Positions 27,982 through 37,794 are shown, counted from the stretch's first letter. The stretch is DNA of 64,000 nucleotides from Fibrobacteria bacterium AD312 (GCA_001462345.1 LIUM01000047.1:116775-180774), one strand, 5' to 3'. A program made the numbers and translations. Notes: generated by a model from the letters alone, not told the origin.

Positions 27982-28284
27982 TACGGGCTTTTCTTTTTTG
28001 ATTTCAATAAATTGAATGGGGAGCTCATCTGCTTTGCTCATTCCATATTTTGTTCTAACGAGGTATTCTAAATAAAAAGAATCCGTCTTGAGCCGTTGAT
28101 TTTCTTCTTGTTGCTTTTGTAGTTCCATTTTTAAAGAGTCAATTTCTTGTTCAAGATTTTGGATTTGGTTGTATAGTCGGTATTGTCCTAACAAACCATT
28201 TTTCTCAAACAAAAGCTGAAGAATCATTATCAATATAAAAGAGATAACAATAATTAAGAGAATGCCATTCTTTTTTTTCAGCAA
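27961..28284 (-). CDS. FtsB/DivIC-like septum formation initiator protein
   Basis: This 107-residue bitopic protein has a short basic N-terminus (MLKKK), one membrane segment (about 7-25), a heptad-rich coiled coil (IQNLEQEIDSLKMELQKQQ, about 41-66) and a short globular end with YLEYLVRTKYGMSK. It is this end, E-x-x-(V/A)-R-x-x-(Y/L)-x-M, that identifies FtsB/DivIC proteins, which couple the divisome to septal peptidoglycan synthesis with FtsL and FtsQ. Its 3' end overlaps the convergent pump gene by 21 bases. It lies just after dprA on the same strand, overlapping its end by seven bases, so they are probably co-transcribed. Confidence 0.8.
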   Translation of the reverse strand: MLKKKNGILLIIVISFILIMILQLLFEKNGLLGQYRLYNQIQNLEQEIDSLKMELQKQQEENQRLKTDSFYLEYLVRTKYGMSKADELPIQFIEIKKEKPVSIPAHQ

Positions 28285-29183
28285 GAAGAAAACTCCATCA
28301 GCGAGAAATGATATCTATAACCATCATTGGTGTAAACTAGGCCAGCGATTTCTAATTCTGTCAATATAGATAAAAGTAGAGGACGCTTGAAGGGAAAAAA
28401 ATCTTGAACCTCTTCAATTGTATAAGTATAACCTCCCACTTTTTCAATGATTGTCATGGCTTCTTCAGAAAGGAGAATTTCTGATTTGAATAAGCTCTCT
28501 TTAGAAAGATTGTTTTTTTGACTTAAACCGCAATAAAGGCCAAGATCTTCAGGAGCAAATAAGGGTTTTGCTAGCCCACTTCTTAAAAGAGCATTTGTCC
28601 CAGCGGCTGTTTCCCGATTAAAATCCCCTGGAATGGCGAGAAGTGTTTTATTTTCTTTCAAGCATAAATCAGCAGTAATTAAGGCTCCGCCTTTGATTTT
28701 ACTTTCAATGATGACGGTTGTTTTAGAGAGCCCAGTAATAATTCCGTTACGTAAAGGAAATTGCCACTTTAATGCTGGCACGCCGTTTGCAAAAGAGCTG
28801 ACTAAAGCACCCCCGTGTTCTAAAATTTTATGAGCTAATTTTTCTCGAGATCCTCCAATCGGTGTATCTAACCCTTGAGCGAGAACAGCAATCGTTGGAA
28901 TGTTGTATTTGATTGCTGCTTCATGACAAAGACTATCAATCCCTTGGGCAAGCCCAGAGACGACAATGGCATTAGTTCCTCTTAAACTTTTTACCAGAAG
29001 ATCACATAAAAGAGGAGCGCTGGCACTAGGTCTTCTTGTTCCTACTAATGCAATGCCTATTCTATCTTTACTAGGAAGAGTTCCTTTAATAAATAGACTT
29101 TCAGGGCAATGAATTGATTTTTGAAGCGATTCAGGAAAGTCGTTTCGAAATAATTCTTTACAGTTACTATCTTTGATATCCAT
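28278..29183 (-). CDS. dprA: DNA-processing protein A
   Basis: This protein of about 301 residues has the Rossmann-like DprA core: IALVGTRRPSASA near residue 45, IVVSGLAQGIDSLCHEAA near 75, AVLAQGLDTP near 105, FPLRNGIITGLSKTTVIIESKIKGGALITA and LAIPGDFN. A short winged-helix domain (about 240-295) follows. DprA binds single-stranded DNA and loads RecA during natural transformation. The usual N-terminal SAM/HhH-like domain is missing, since the protein starts only about 40 residues before the core. I chose ATG 29183, eight bases after AAAGG, rather than the start at 29270, because the extra 29 residues lie over mazG in antisense. Its start codon overlaps that of mazG. Confidence 0.93.
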   Translation of the reverse strand: MDIKDSNCKELFRNDFPESLQKSIHCPESLFIKGTLPSKDRIGIALVGTRRPSASAPLLCDLLVKSLRGTNAIVVSGLAQGIDSLCHEAAIKYNIPTIAVLAQGLDTPIGGSREKLAHKILEHGGALVSSFANGVPALKWQFPLRNGIITGLSKTTVIIESKIKGGALITADLCLKENKTLLAIPGDFNRETAAGTNALLRSGLAKPLFAPEDLGLYCGLSQKNNLSKESLFKSEILLSEEAMTIIEKVGGYTYTIEEVQDFFPFKRPLLLSILTELEIAGLVYTNDGYRYHFSLMEFSSC

Positions 29184-29967
29184 GGCATATACCTTTAATG
29201 ATTTGATTGATATAATGAAGCGCCTTCGTTCTCCAGATGGCTGCCCTTGGGATAAAGAACAAAACATCAACTCCTTGCTCCCTTATCTTATAGAAGAATC
29301 TTGTGAGTATATCGATGCGGCTCAAGCGAATGATAAAGTGCACATGTGCGAAGAATTGGGTGATGTTCTTTTGCAAGTGGTATTTCATGCGCAGGTGGCC
29401 TCAGAACAAGGAGACTTTTCTATTAGCGAAGTCATAGAAAGTATTTGTGAAAAAATGATTAGACGACATCCCCATGTCTTTGGGGACGCCACAGCAGAAG
29501 ATGCCAACGCCGTTTTACGACAGTGGGAACGCATTAAAGCCTCCGAAAAGAATAATATTGGAATGGCAGAAAAATCTGCCATGGATAAGGTGAGTAAAAG
29601 CTTACCACCATTAGCTCGAGCGCAAGAATTACAACGTCGTGCCGCCAAAGTCGGCTTTGATTGGAATAGTGAAGCGCCCGTTTTTGAAAAAGTTCTTGAA
29701 GAAATTACAGAATTCCGCGAAGAAATGCAAGCGGAAATCAAGAATAAAGAAAAGATTGAAGAAGAATTTGGTGATATTTTGTTTTCTTTCGTGAATTGGG
29801 CACGGCATATCGGTTTAAATGCCTCTACTGCTTTAATGCGAGCGAATTCAAAATTTGATAGGCGATTCCGTGAAGTAGAAAAATTAGCGGAGGGTCAAGA
29901 CATGAAGTCCATGGGTCTTGAAAAACTAGATGCTCTTTGGGATCAAGTAAAAAAAGAAGAATGTTAG
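29182..29967 (+). CDS. mazG: Nucleoside triphosphate pyrophosphohydrolase
   Basis: The 261-residue protein is a two-domain MazG that hydrolyses NTPs and dNTPs to monophosphate and pyrophosphate, limiting nucleotide damage. The first domain opens LIDIMKRLRSPDGCPWDKEQ and carries E-E-x-x-E and E-x-x-D metal ligands (YLIEESCEYIDA; EELGDVLLQVVFH). The second domain repeats them (EEITEFREEM; EEEFGDILFSFVNWAR). The start is the ATG within CCATGG at 29180-29185, which is shared with the divergent dprA start. No Shine-Dalgarno sequence is visible. A TTG at 29173 would lengthen it by three codons. Confidence 0.95.
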   Translation: MAYTFNDLIDIMKRLRSPDGCPWDKEQNINSLLPYLIEESCEYIDAAQANDKVHMCEELGDVLLQVVFHAQVASEQGDFSISEVIESICEKMIRRHPHVFGDATAEDANAVLRQWERIKASEKNNIGMAEKSAMDKVSKSLPPLARAQELQRRAAKVGFDWNSEAPVFEKVLEEITEFREEMQAEIKNKEKIEEEFGDILFSFVNWARHIGLNASTALMRANSKFDRRFREVEKLAEGQDMKSMGLEKLDALWDQVKKEEC

Positions 29968-29979
29968 TTTAAAACAGTC

Positions 29980-30195
29980 TTATGTTAGAATAAGATTGTT
30001 AACCGTAAGCCCGATAAAGAAGGCTATGAGATAGCCATACCACAAAATAGTTAGAGGGTAATTAAGCACTTTTTTCCCAGTGCTATTAAGAGTTTTATTC
30101 TTTTCAGCAATGCGAACTAGGTTTTTTCGCAAATATATAATGCAAACACCAAGGCCAGCAATAGAAACAACAATGAGTAAAAGGGCTTTTAACAT
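29980..30195 (-). CDS. Possible small two-helix membrane protein
   Basis: This 71-residue frame encodes two hydrophobic segments (about 3-22 and 48-68) separated by a basic linker (IAEKNKTLNSTGKK). It lies convergent to mazG, 12 bases from its stop. The amino-acid pattern (hydrophobic-basic-hydrophobic with a Pro-rich turn) looks protein-like, but there is no convincing ribosome-binding site. An overlapping frame on the same strand (30104-30454) is rejected because it lacks such a pattern. No family recognised. Confidence 0.45.
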   Translation of the reverse strand: MLKALLLIVVSIAGLGVCIIYLRKNLVRIAEKNKTLNSTGKKVLNYPLTILWYGYLIAFFIGLTVNNLILT

Positions 30196-30496
30196 AAATC
30201 AAAAGATAGCATTTTTTAAAATGATAAAGCACACGAGCAAAAGGTTTCTTAATAGATGAACGAAAATAGGTTTGATATGATGAATCGGATGGGCTTGATT
30301 TGTAGAAAGTGTCTTTAAAGGAGTCTTTAATCCTTCTTTTATTAAAAAGGTGCCTATATAGTATGTGTAAGAGGCTATTTTTGCATTTTGGGGCTCTTAT
30401 GGGGCTAAATGGGTATGTAAAACTATTGAAAATAAAAGTAGTGGGTTGCAGCAATCTCTAAAAATTTCTCTATTTGGATGCGATTAGGTCGTTCAT
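30196..30496. other. Intergenic region before the rimP operon
   Basis: This 300-base stretch contains no frame I would call a gene on either strand. It must hold the promoter of the rimP-nusA-infB operon and, in the other direction, of the small membrane protein. I could not pick out a convincing sigma-70 pair of boxes, a leader peptide or a terminator-like attenuator. Confidence 0.5.
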
Positions 30497-30976
30497 GTGA
30501 GCGAACCTTTCTTTTATGAGGTCTTTTTGGATAATCGGGAAAAATTAGATTCCCTCATTGCAGAAGCTTGCCGTTCTGTTGGAGTTGAACTTGTGGAGTT
30601 AGATCAATTCCAAGCAGGCAAACGAAAAGTTTTAAGGCTTTATGTCGATAAGCCAGAAGGCGTGACCATAGGCGATTGTACTGAGGTCAGCCGTAATTTA
30701 TCAGCGGCATTAGATTTAGATGAAGAAATAATTGCTGGGGCATACACGTTGGAAGTGTCTTCTCCAGGATTAGACCGCCCTCTTAAGTCCACGGCTGATT
30801 TCCAGCGTAATATAGGGCGTTTTTTACGTATCACTCGTAGTACAGGAAAACCAGTGACTGGAATTCTTGTGAGTGTAGAGGAACAAAATTTAACGCTGGA
30901 TCTTAAAGGCCATGCAGGGCAGTTCCAAGTCCCTCGGTCCGAAATTCTTTCAGCCAAGGTAGATATTCAATTCTGA
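30497..30976 (+). CDS. rimP: Ribosome maturation factor RimP
   Basis: This 159-residue protein is RimP, needed for assembly of the 30S subunit. Key segments are ACRSVGVELVELDQFQAGK near residue 27, LRLYVDKPEGVTIGDCTEVSR near 50, YTLEVSSPGLDRPL near 88 and a C-terminal SH3-like part. The start is GTG at 30497; no in-frame ATG fits. It is the first gene of the rimP-nusA-infB-rbfA-truB-ribF operon, a widely conserved order, and is followed by nusA after 12 bases. Confidence 0.95.
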   Translation: MSEPFFYEVFLDNREKLDSLIAEACRSVGVELVELDQFQAGKRKVLRLYVDKPEGVTIGDCTEVSRNLSAALDLDEEIIAGAYTLEVSSPGLDRPLKSTADFQRNIGRFLRITRSTGKPVTGILVSVEEQNLTLDLKGHAGQFQVPRSEILSAKVDIQF

Positions 30977-30988
30977 CAAAAGGTTACT

Positions 30989-32251
30989 ATGAAGAACGAA
31001 CCTAAAATAAATTTAGTAGAAGCATTAAAATCACTAGTGCAAGATAAAAACGTTGATGATTCGATAGTGACTGGTGCACTGAAGGATGCGTTAATTTCTG
31101 CTGCTCGTAAGTATTTACAAATCAACAAAAAAATAGATGTAGATATTGATACTGAAACTGATGAAATTCGAGTTTTCTTAAGAGTTGAAGTCGTAGACGA
31201 TTATCCTGACTACGATACTGAAATGACAGCTGAAGAAGTGGAAGTCATGGACGAAGGCTATATGCTCGTTCAAGAAGCACAAGAGTTTAATGAAGATGCT
31301 CAACCAGGTGACCTTTTAGAAATGGAAGTTCCTGTTTCTGCTTTTGGTCGTCAAGCAATTCAAACGGCTAAACAATTTTTAATTCAGCGTATTCGCACTG
31401 CAGAACGTGATAAGATTTATGAAACGTATCGCAGTCGTATTGGCACCATGATTAATGGTGAAGTCGTCCGTATTGAAAATAAAAACTTAATCGTTTCTAT
31501 TGGCCGTCAGACAGAAGCTGTATTACCAGCTAAAGAACAAATTGCCAAAGAACGTTTCCATCAAGGTAGCTCAGTTAAGGCTGTGATTGCTGATGTTGCT
31601 GATTCTACTAAAGGTGGAGCCCAGGTTATTTTGTCTAGAGCCAACGGTGATTTCTTAAAAGAACTTTTCCGTCAAGAAGTTCCAGAAATTTACGAAGGGA
31701 CTGTCGAAATGAAAGGAGTTTCACGTGATCCTGGATTTAGAGCTAAGATTGCCGTATATTCACGCGATGAACGCATTGATCCAGTGGGTTCTTGTGTAGG
31801 CATGAAAGGTGCTCGTGTTCAAGCGATTGTTCGTGAATTAGCGAATGAAAGAATTGATATCGTTCATTGGAATCCTGATCTTGAAACCTATGTCCGTCGT
31901 TCTTTAGCTCCAGCAAATATCGTTAAGTTTGTTGAAGTTTCGGGCACTCGTCGAATTGTTCTTGTGGTGGCTGATGAAGATCTTGCACAAGCGATTGGTC
32001 GCAATGGTCAAAATGTACGTCTAGCCTCTCAATTAGTTGGGCGTGATTTAGATGTGTTTGGAGAAAAAGAATGGTCTGAAAAAGACGAAGAAACAAAAGA
32101 AAAAATACTAACACCTCGTGCAAACGAATATCGTCAAATGAATCAGGCGAACGATAGAAAAATGCAATTAGACGAGTTGTTTACAAAAGACAATACAGAA
32201 GATCAGCCAATCGAAGAAGATGGCGTCAGTATGGAAGACAGTGAGGCTTAA
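30989..32251 (+). CDS. nusA: Transcription termination/antitermination factor NusA
   Basis: The 420-residue product has the N-terminal RNA-polymerase-binding domain (1 to about 125), an S1 domain (about 130-200, INGEVVRIENKNLIVSIGRQTEAVLP) and two KH domains. KH1 carries VGSCVGMKGARVQAIVREL near 272 and KH2 carries AQAIGRNGQNVRLASQL near 335. It lacks the C-terminal acidic repeats of E. coli NusA, as in many bacteria, and ends with an acidic tail. It binds elongating RNA polymerase to modulate pausing, termination and antitermination. AAAGG precedes the ATG. Confidence 0.97.
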   Translation: MKNEPKINLVEALKSLVQDKNVDDSIVTGALKDALISAARKYLQINKKIDVDIDTETDEIRVFLRVEVVDDYPDYDTEMTAEEVEVMDEGYMLVQEAQEFNEDAQPGDLLEMEVPVSAFGRQAIQTAKQFLIQRIRTAERDKIYETYRSRIGTMINGEVVRIENKNLIVSIGRQTEAVLPAKEQIAKERFHQGSSVKAVIADVADSTKGGAQVILSRANGDFLKELFRQEVPEIYEGTVEMKGVSRDPGFRAKIAVYSRDERIDPVGSCVGMKGARVQAIVRELANERIDIVHWNPDLETYVRRSLAPANIVKFVEVSGTRRIVLVVADEDLAQAIGRNGQNVRLASQLVGRDLDVFGEKEWSEKDEETKEKILTPRANEYRQMNQANDRKMQLDELFTKDNTEDQPIEEDGVSMEDSEA

Positions 32252-32279
32252 TGATAAGCCTAATGGAGCCAACAAATAG

Positions 32280-35200
32280 ATGAGTAAAATAGAAGACATT
32301 AGACCTGCAGATTGGGCAAAATCAAAGGGTGTTACAAGTGAGATTGTTGTTAAGCTATTAAAAGAAGCTGGTGTGGATGTTCGTTCCCACATGACAAAAA
32401 TCCCTGCTTCAGAATATGCCTCAATTGAGTCACAGGTTGAATCCGAAAAAGCAAAGCTGGATTCTAGAAAACTAAAAAAGAATAATGGCGCTTCTGATGC
32501 GGATAATTCTTCTACTTCATCTGCTCCAAAGAGAAAAGTGGGTTCGGTTTCTACAATCAAGGGTGGTGCTGTTAAAGTTTCTTTAAAAAGAGCAAAGCCT
32601 ACCACTACATCTAAGCCTGCAGAAACAAAAACTGCTATCGCTCTGAAACCAGCTGTTGTAAAACCAGAAGTGGTTAAAACAGAAACTCTTAAAACAGAAA
32701 ATCCAAAGGCTGTGGTTACACCTTCGGCAGTAGAAAAGAAAGAAACAGTATCTGTTTCCCCTGCCGCTGAGATTTCAAAACCAAATGAACATAAGCCTGT
32801 TCAGCATAAACAAGCAGAGCTTTCTAAGCCAGCGTCGCATCCACATGCTAGTGTTTCACCAAAAGCAGAAGTCACGCAGCATAAAGAAGTTCCTTCTGCA
32901 TCTAAAGAGAATGACGCCGCTTCAAAGGCAGATTTAAGAGTACCTGCAATGAAAGCACAGGTATTTAAACCAGATGCCGCTGTTTTAGCCCGTATTGAAA
33001 AATCTCGCCAGCAGCAAGCCAGTACACAGCATCGTCGCCCTAACGGGCCTCGTTCTGGGGGTAATGGTGGTAATAATAGTCAAGGCTATACTGGTTCTTT
33101 TGGTAAATCACCAGCTGGTGGTGCTCCTAATGCCAATCGCCGCCCTCAAGGACAAGGTCAAGGAGGCGGAAATTCTAGTGGTGGTTATCGTCCAGGTGGT
33201 AATGCTGGCGGTGGAAATCGTCCTTATACACCAGGTGGCCAAAATCGCTCCAGTGGCGGATTCTCTAGTGGTTCAATGAAGGAAGCTTTTGGCGCCTCTC
33301 CTGAAGGAGCCAATCTTGTTGCTACAACATCAGGATCAAAAGATGGTTCTAAATCAGGCAACCGTCGCAATGATAAAAAACGTGGCACATCTTTAGGTAA
33401 TAAGCAGGAACGTCAAAAGGAACAACAAGAAGTCGTTCGTCAAAATGTTTCAAGAGTGATGGCTTCTCTCTCCAAGCATCCTGTAAAAAAAGTATATCGT
33501 AAAGAACTTTCTGAAATAGATGATTCTATTGAACGTCAAGTTTTAAAAACTTCTGACTTTATTACTGTGGGTGAATTAGCTGGATTAATGGAACAAATGC
33601 CTGCACGCGTAATTGCAAAGTGTATGGAAATGGGCATGATGGTCACTATTAATGCTCGCTTAGATTTTGAAAGTATTCAAGTTCTTGCAGATGAATTTGG
33701 CTTTGAAGCTCAATTAATGGAAGAATATGAAGAAGAAGTTTTAGGTGTTGAAGAAGAACAAACCGAAAACTTGCAGTCTCGTCATCCTGTTGTGACTGTG
33801 ATGGGTCACGTTGACCATGGTAAAACTTCTTTATTAGACTGGATTCGTAAAGCGAATGTGGTCTCTGGTGAATCTGGTGGTATTACCCAACATATTGGTG
33901 CTTATGAAGTAAGTACAAAAGCGGGTAAGGTTACTTTCTTAGATACTCCAGGTCATGAAGCATTCAGTGCTATGCGTGCTCGTGGTTCTCAAGTCACCGA
34001 TGTGATTGTTCTTGTGGTGGCCGCCGACTCTATGGTGATGCCTCAAACAGTGGAATCTATTGAACTTGCTCATCGTGAAAAAGTGCCTATAGTAGTAGCG
34101 ATTACTAAGATTGATTTACCTACAGCCAACCCAGATAAAATTCGTACGCAACTCGCTGAACGCGGCGTTGAAGTGGAACAATGGGGTGGTACCGTCAGCT
34201 GTATCGAAGTATCAGCACGTTCTGGAAAAGGAATGGATCTTCTTTTAGAAACACTTGCTTTAGAAACAGAAGTGCTAGAACTAAAAGCCAATCCAGATAC
34301 ACGTGCTCGTGGTGCTGTGGTCGAATCCAAGCTCGATGCTGGAAAAGGCTCCATGGCTACCATTTTAATTCAAAATGGTACTCTTCATATTGGAGATCCT
34401 TTTGTTTGCGGTCTTTATTCTGGTCGCGTGAGAGCGATGTTTGATGAACGTGGCGGTATTCGAAAAGAAGCAGGGCCTTCAACCCCTTGTCAAGTTCTTG
34501 GCTTTGATGGAACTCCTCAAGCAGGTGATGATCTTATCGTTGTTGAAGATGAAAAGGCAGCACGTGAAATTGCTTCCAAGCGTCGTATGGCCGCCCGTGA
34601 AAGAGATTTACGTGCTCGTAAGACAATCTCTCTTGAAAATGTTTACGAAGGCGCTAAAGACGGAAAGATTTCTGAGTTGAATTTGATTGTTAAAGCGGAT
34701 GTGGGTGGATCTGCAGAAGCTCTTGCTGCAAGCCTTGAAAAGCTCAGCAATAGTGAAGTAAAAATCCATATTATTCGAAAAGGTGTTGGTGCCATTACGG
34801 ATTCCGATATTCTTTTAGCTACAACAGCTCAAGCGATTGTGATTGCGTTCCACTTAATGCCTTCACTTTCTATTCGTGAAATGGCCGAAAAAGAAGGCAT
34901 TGAAATTAAAACATATCGCGTGATATACGACTGTATTGAAGATATTAAGAATGCTGTGGAAGGCTTGTTAAAGCCTACTACCCGCGAAGAAATTGTGGGT
35001 GAAGCAGATATTCGTGAAGTCTTTAAGATTCCAAAGATCGGCTTGATTGCAGGGTGTATGGTCACGAGCGGTGAAGTCAATCGCGATAGTCGAGTTCATG
35101 TTTATCGTAACGGTGTCGAATTAGGTCTTACAGAAGTTCAATCCTTAAAACGCCATAAAGACGATGTTAAATCGGTGGCTCGTGGGTTTGATTGCGGTAT

Positions 35201-35348
35201 TGGTCTTAAGGGATACGATAATATTGAAGTGGGCGATACCTTGATGTTCTTTAAGGACGTTAAAGTCGCTAGAACTCTTGCTGATGTGGCCCGTGATGAA
35301 AAAGCAGCTGCAGAAAAGAAAGAAAGTGAAAAAGGTGAAGCTAAGTGA
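32280..35348 (+). CDS. infB: Translation initiation factor IF-2
   Basis: This 1022-residue protein is IF-2. It delivers initiator tRNA to the ribosome and hydrolyses GTP. Residues 1 to about 55 form an IF2_N-type module. Residues about 90-240 are Lys-Pro-Ala-Thr-rich and 250-330 are Gly-Asn-Ser-rich, both expected to be unstructured. Another N-terminal domain (about 395-465) precedes the G domain, with G1 GHVDHGKTS near 510, G3 DTPGHEAF near 558 and G4 TKID near 610. Domains II, III and the tRNA-binding C-terminal domain follow (KVGLIAGC-like [15 protein letters not shown] near 920). The stop overlaps the GTG of rbfA. There could be shorter isoforms, as in E. coli, but no internal start stands out. 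Confidence 0.97.
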   Translation: MSKIEDIRPADWAKSKGVTSEIVVKLLKEAGVDVRSHMTKIPASEYASIESQVESEKAKLDSRKLKKNNGASDADNSSTSSAPKRKVGSVSTIKGGAVKVSLKRAKPTTTSKPAETKTAIALKPAVVKPEVVKTETLKTENPKAVVTPSAVEKKETVSVSPAAEISKPNEHKPVQHKQAELSKPASHPHASVSPKAEVTQHKEVPSASKENDAASKADLRVPAMKAQVFKPDAAVLARIEKSRQQQASTQHRRPNGPRSGGNGGNNSQGYTGSFGKSPAGGAPNANRRPQGQGQGGGNSSGGYRPGGNAGGGNRPYTPGGQNRSSGGFSSGSMKEAFGASPEGANLVATTSGSKDGSKSGNRRNDKKRGTSLGNKQERQKEQQEVVRQNVSRVMASLSKHPVKKVYRKELSEIDDSIERQVLKTSDFITVGELAGLMEQMPARVIAKCMEMGMMVTINARLDFESIQVLADEFGFEAQLMEEYEEEVLGVEEEQTENLQSRHPVVTVMGHVDHGKTSLLDWIRKANVVSGESGGITQHIGAYEVSTKAGKVTFLDTPGHEAFSAMRARGSQVTDVIVLVVAADSMVMPQTVESIELAHREKVPIVVAITKIDLPTANPDKIRTQLAERGVEVEQWGGTVSCIEVSARSGKGMDLLLETLALETEVLELKANPDTRARGAVVESKLDAGKGSMATILIQNGTLHIGDPFVCGLYSGRVRAMFDERGGIRKEAGPSTPCQVLGFDGTPQAGDDLIVVEDEKAAREIASKRRMAARERDLRARKTISLENVYEGAKDGKISELNLIVKADVGGSAEALAASLEKLSNSEVKIHIIRKGVGAITDSDILLATTAQAIVIAFHLMPSLSIREMAEKEGIEIKTYRVIYDCIEDIKNAVEGLLKPTTREEIVGEADIREVFKIPKIGLIAGCMVTSGEVNRDSRVHVYRNGVELGLTEVQSLKRHKDDVKSVARGFDCGIGLKGYDNIEVGDTLMFFKDVKVARTLADVARDEKAAAEKKESEKGEAK

Positions 35349-35698
35349 GTCGTAGAACAGACAGACTAGGTGAACTTTTTCGAATGGAAATAAGTAAGCT
35401 CCTACAAAAGGGATTGAAAGATCCTCGAGTAGGGTTTGCGACCATTAATCGGGTTGATATCACAGAAGATTTAAGCTTTGCAAAAGTATTAGTCTCTGTG
35501 ATGGGCTCCGATAAAGAAAAACGAGATACCATTATTGGGTTACGTAGCTCCGCTGGTTTTATTCGTCAGTTTTTAGGAAAGGGAATTAAAATTCGTAAAA
35601 TTCCTGAGCTCCAATTTGTTCTTGATGAAAACTTAGAACATGCGCTTCATATTGATTCTATCTTGGCCGATCTAAAAAATCAGGGAGACCTCGATTGA
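35345..35698 (+). CDS. rbfA: Ribosome-binding factor A
   Basis: This 117-residue KH-fold protein binds the 30S subunit late in assembly and at cold shock. It shows RRTDRLGELFRMEISKLLQ, DPRVGFATINRVDITEDLSFAKVLVSVMG and a helix-rich end with RKIPELQFVLDENLEHALHID, a full match to RbfA. The start is GTG at 35345, overlapping the infB stop as GTGA. Its own stop overlaps the truB TTG start as TTGA. Confidence 0.96.
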   Translation: MSRRTDRLGELFRMEISKLLQKGLKDPRVGFATINRVDITEDLSFAKVLVSVMGSDKEKRDTIIGLRSSAGFIRQFLGKGIKIRKIPELQFVLDENLEHALHIDSILADLKNQGDLD

Positions 35699-36597
35699 GG
35701 TCTTCTGGATTTGTTTTACTTCATAAGCCTGCGGGTGTAACATCCTTTCAAGCCTTGTTCCCCTTAAAAAGATTATTTAAAACAAAGCGTATTGGGCATG
35801 CTGGTACTCTTGATTTGAGAGCTTCTGGTTTGATTATTGCGGGCATAGAACGTGCCACACGTTTGCTCCCTTACTTAGAATCTGCAGATAAAGTTTATAC
35901 CTTTCGTTTGCATATAGGATTTTTAACCGATACTTTAGAATGGGATGGTGAGCTTCTAGAACAAGGAAAACCTATTTCTGTAAAGCGAGTCGATTTAGAA
36001 TCCATTCTACCTTTATTTAGGGGAAAAATAGAACAGATTCCTCCAAATTATAGTGCCATTAAAATCAAGGGTGTTCGTGCTTCGGATTTGAGTTTGCAAG
36101 GAAAAGATTTTGAGTTAAAATCACGTCCTATCACTATTTATGATTTGAACGTTATTGGAGAAAATGAAGCCCCAAAAGATTCGAGTGGAGAAGCTTTTGC
36201 CTCTTTTGATTTAGAATGTCATTGTTCTAAGGGAACGTATATTCGTTCTCTTTGTCGAGATATTGGGCTCGCTTTAGGTTCATTTGGAGTTGTTTCTCAT
36301 ATTTGTCGAAAACAGATAGGTTCTATTTCTTTAAATGATGCTGTATTACCAGAGCATTTGTCCGATTCTTCGATTATTTCTCCAGAACATATTTTACCTT
36401 ACCCTGTTTTAATACTTTCACAAGAACAAGCTCAGATGATTCGAAATGGAAATTGGATTCCATGGAAAACATCTGTAGAAACACTACCTCCAGAAAATTT
36501 TATCTTTGCAAAAAATGAAATGGGTGAAATCATTTCTTTATGCAGGTTTGAACCAGGAAGAGTGATTCCAAAATTTTTTATAGGTCAGGAAGAATGA
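35695..36597 (+). CDS. truB: tRNA pseudouridine-55 synthase
   Basis: The 300-residue enzyme makes pseudouridine 55 in the T-loop of tRNA. The N-terminus HKPAGVTSF and the catalytic loop RIGHAGTLDLRASGLIIAG (nucleophile Asp in GTLD near residue 42) are clear. IPPNYSAIKIKGVRASDL and CSKGTYIRSLCRDIG complete the family signature. The start is an unusual TTG at 35695 overlapping the rbfA stop, which implies coupled translation; there is no in-frame ATG before the conserved region. The C-terminal extension (about 225-300) resembles a divergent PUA-like part. Confidence 0.95.
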   Translation: MRSSGFVLLHKPAGVTSFQALFPLKRLFKTKRIGHAGTLDLRASGLIIAGIERATRLLPYLESADKVYTFRLHIGFLTDTLEWDGELLEQGKPISVKRVDLESILPLFRGKIEQIPPNYSAIKIKGVRASDLSLQGKDFELKSRPITIYDLNVIGENEAPKDSSGEAFASFDLECHCSKGTYIRSLCRDIGLALGSFGVVSHICRKQIGSISLNDAVLPEHLSDSSIISPEHILPYPVLILSQEQAQMIRNGNWIPWKTSVETLPPENFIFAKNEMGEIISLCRFEPGRVIPKFFIGQEE

Positions 36598-37481
36598 TTT
36601 CTCGTGCAATCACCACAGGCAATTTTGACGGCTGCCATTTAGGGCATCAAAAACTTTTTTCTTTCTTAAAAGAAAAAAGTATGGCTCAAAATTTAAAGCC
36701 TACGGTGGTCTCTTTTGAACCTCATACGCGTTATCTTTTAGGGGCACCTGGAAAACCAGCTCTTTTAACAACTACGGAAGAAAAAAAACAATTTGTAGAA
36801 AGTCTAGGCCTTGATTTTATTACAATCCCTTTCACACATTCTTTAACACAGCTTTCTTTTAGCTCTTTTGTTCAGGATTATCTTGAAAAAAAACTTCAAG
36901 CGAAAATGTTTGTTTTTGGTTATGATCATCGAATGGGTGCTTTGGGGCAAGGGAATTATAAAACGATAGTAGACACGTTCCCTCATCTACAAGCATTTCA
37001 AATGCCCGCTTTTTATTATAAAGAAGAATTAGTCAGTTCTTCTCTTGTTAGACAGGCTCTAGAAAATGGTCAAATAGAAAGGGCAAATGATTTTTTAGGA
37101 AGACCTTATCGTTTAAGCGGATCTGTGGTGATGGGAAAACAATTGGGGCGTAAACTTGGTTTTCCGACAGCGAATATACAAACCGCTCCATTTAAGTTAA
37201 TCCCTAAGTTTGGCGTTTATGTAGGAGAAGTGACTCTTGCCGATGGCCGTTGTTTTCGTTCCGTTGTTAATATTGGCGTTCAACCATCACTTGAAAATCA
37301 AGAACTCGCCGTAGAAGCTCATTTGTTGAATTTTTCAGAAGATTTGTATGGCATGAAAGTGGATTTAGATTTATTCTCTTTTATTCGTCCAGAGCAAAAA
37401 TTTGATTCTTTAGAAGCACTTATTTCTCAAATCAAAAAAGATGCGGCTTTTGCATCTAAATTGGATAATCGATACTCATAA
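36594..37481 (+). CDS. ribF: Bifunctional riboflavin kinase/FAD synthetase
   Basis: This 295-residue protein converts riboflavin to FMN and then FAD. The nucleotidyltransferase domain opens TTGNFDGCHLGHQKL (the G-x-F-D-G-x-H-x-G-H motif near residue 8) and contains FGYDHRMG near 108 and SSSLVRQAL near 143. The kinase domain begins about 160, with GRPYRLSGSVVMGKQLGRKLGFPTANI and a VVNIGVQPS segment. ATGA overlap with truB places it at the end of the operon; ribF in this position is common in bacteria. Confidence 0.96.
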   Translation: MISRAITTGNFDGCHLGHQKLFSFLKEKSMAQNLKPTVVSFEPHTRYLLGAPGKPALLTTTEEKKQFVESLGLDFITIPFTHSLTQLSFSSFVQDYLEKKLQAKMFVFGYDHRMGALGQGNYKTIVDTFPHLQAFQMPAFYYKEELVSSSLVRQALENGQIERANDFLGRPYRLSGSVVMGKQLGRKLGFPTANIQTAPFKLIPKFGVYVGEVTLADGRCFRSVVNIGVQPSLENQELAVEAHLLNFSEDLYGMKVDLDLFSFIRPEQKFDSLEALISQIKKDAAFASKLDNRYS

Positions 37482-37548
37482 TAATCACTTTGGTTTACTA
37501 AAAAAAATATTTCGTCATAATGTAATGCATGCAAGAAAGGGTTAATGA

Positions 37549-37794
37549 AGGCCAATTTTTACGCTTTTATGGTTTGTAAAACAAAAAATCAATTTAGCTT
37601 CTTTTGATTATATTCCAGTGGCTGCAGATCAGACCTTAGCTGTGGATTTACACAAAATAGGTGCTTCTGTTACAGGTACCGCTGTACTTCAAGATGCTGC
37701 TAACATCAATGGATTGCAAACCGTTCCTGCTGAAGATTTTTCCATGCGTTTGGCTTTAGGCGGAGGTGTTTTTATTGCTAAAAGAATAAGATGA
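37549..37794 (+). pseudogene. Start-less remnant of a secreted-protein C-terminus
   Basis: The stretch 37482-37822 has no intact gene, but one frame stays open for 81 codons from 37549 (just after a stop) to TGA at 37792. The second half reads as sensible protein: FDYIPVAADQTLAVDLHKIG, then SVTGTAVLQDAANI and finally MRLALGGGVFIAKRI. It has no usable start codon or ribosome-binding site, so it is best seen as the tail of a gene whose front is lost. The tail (alternating small and hydrophobic residues with a basic end) resembles ends of large secreted Fibrobacter proteins, but I cannot name the parent. Confidence 0.5.

Noticed and set aside
28278..29270. Longer dprA starting at 29270
   Set aside because: The added residues lie antisense to mazG, show no family conservation and lack a ribosome-binding site; AAAGG precedes ATG 29183.
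30104..30454. 116-codon minus-strand frame
   Set aside because: It overlaps the better small membrane-protein frame and is full of His, Lys, Tyr and Ser with no structure pattern.
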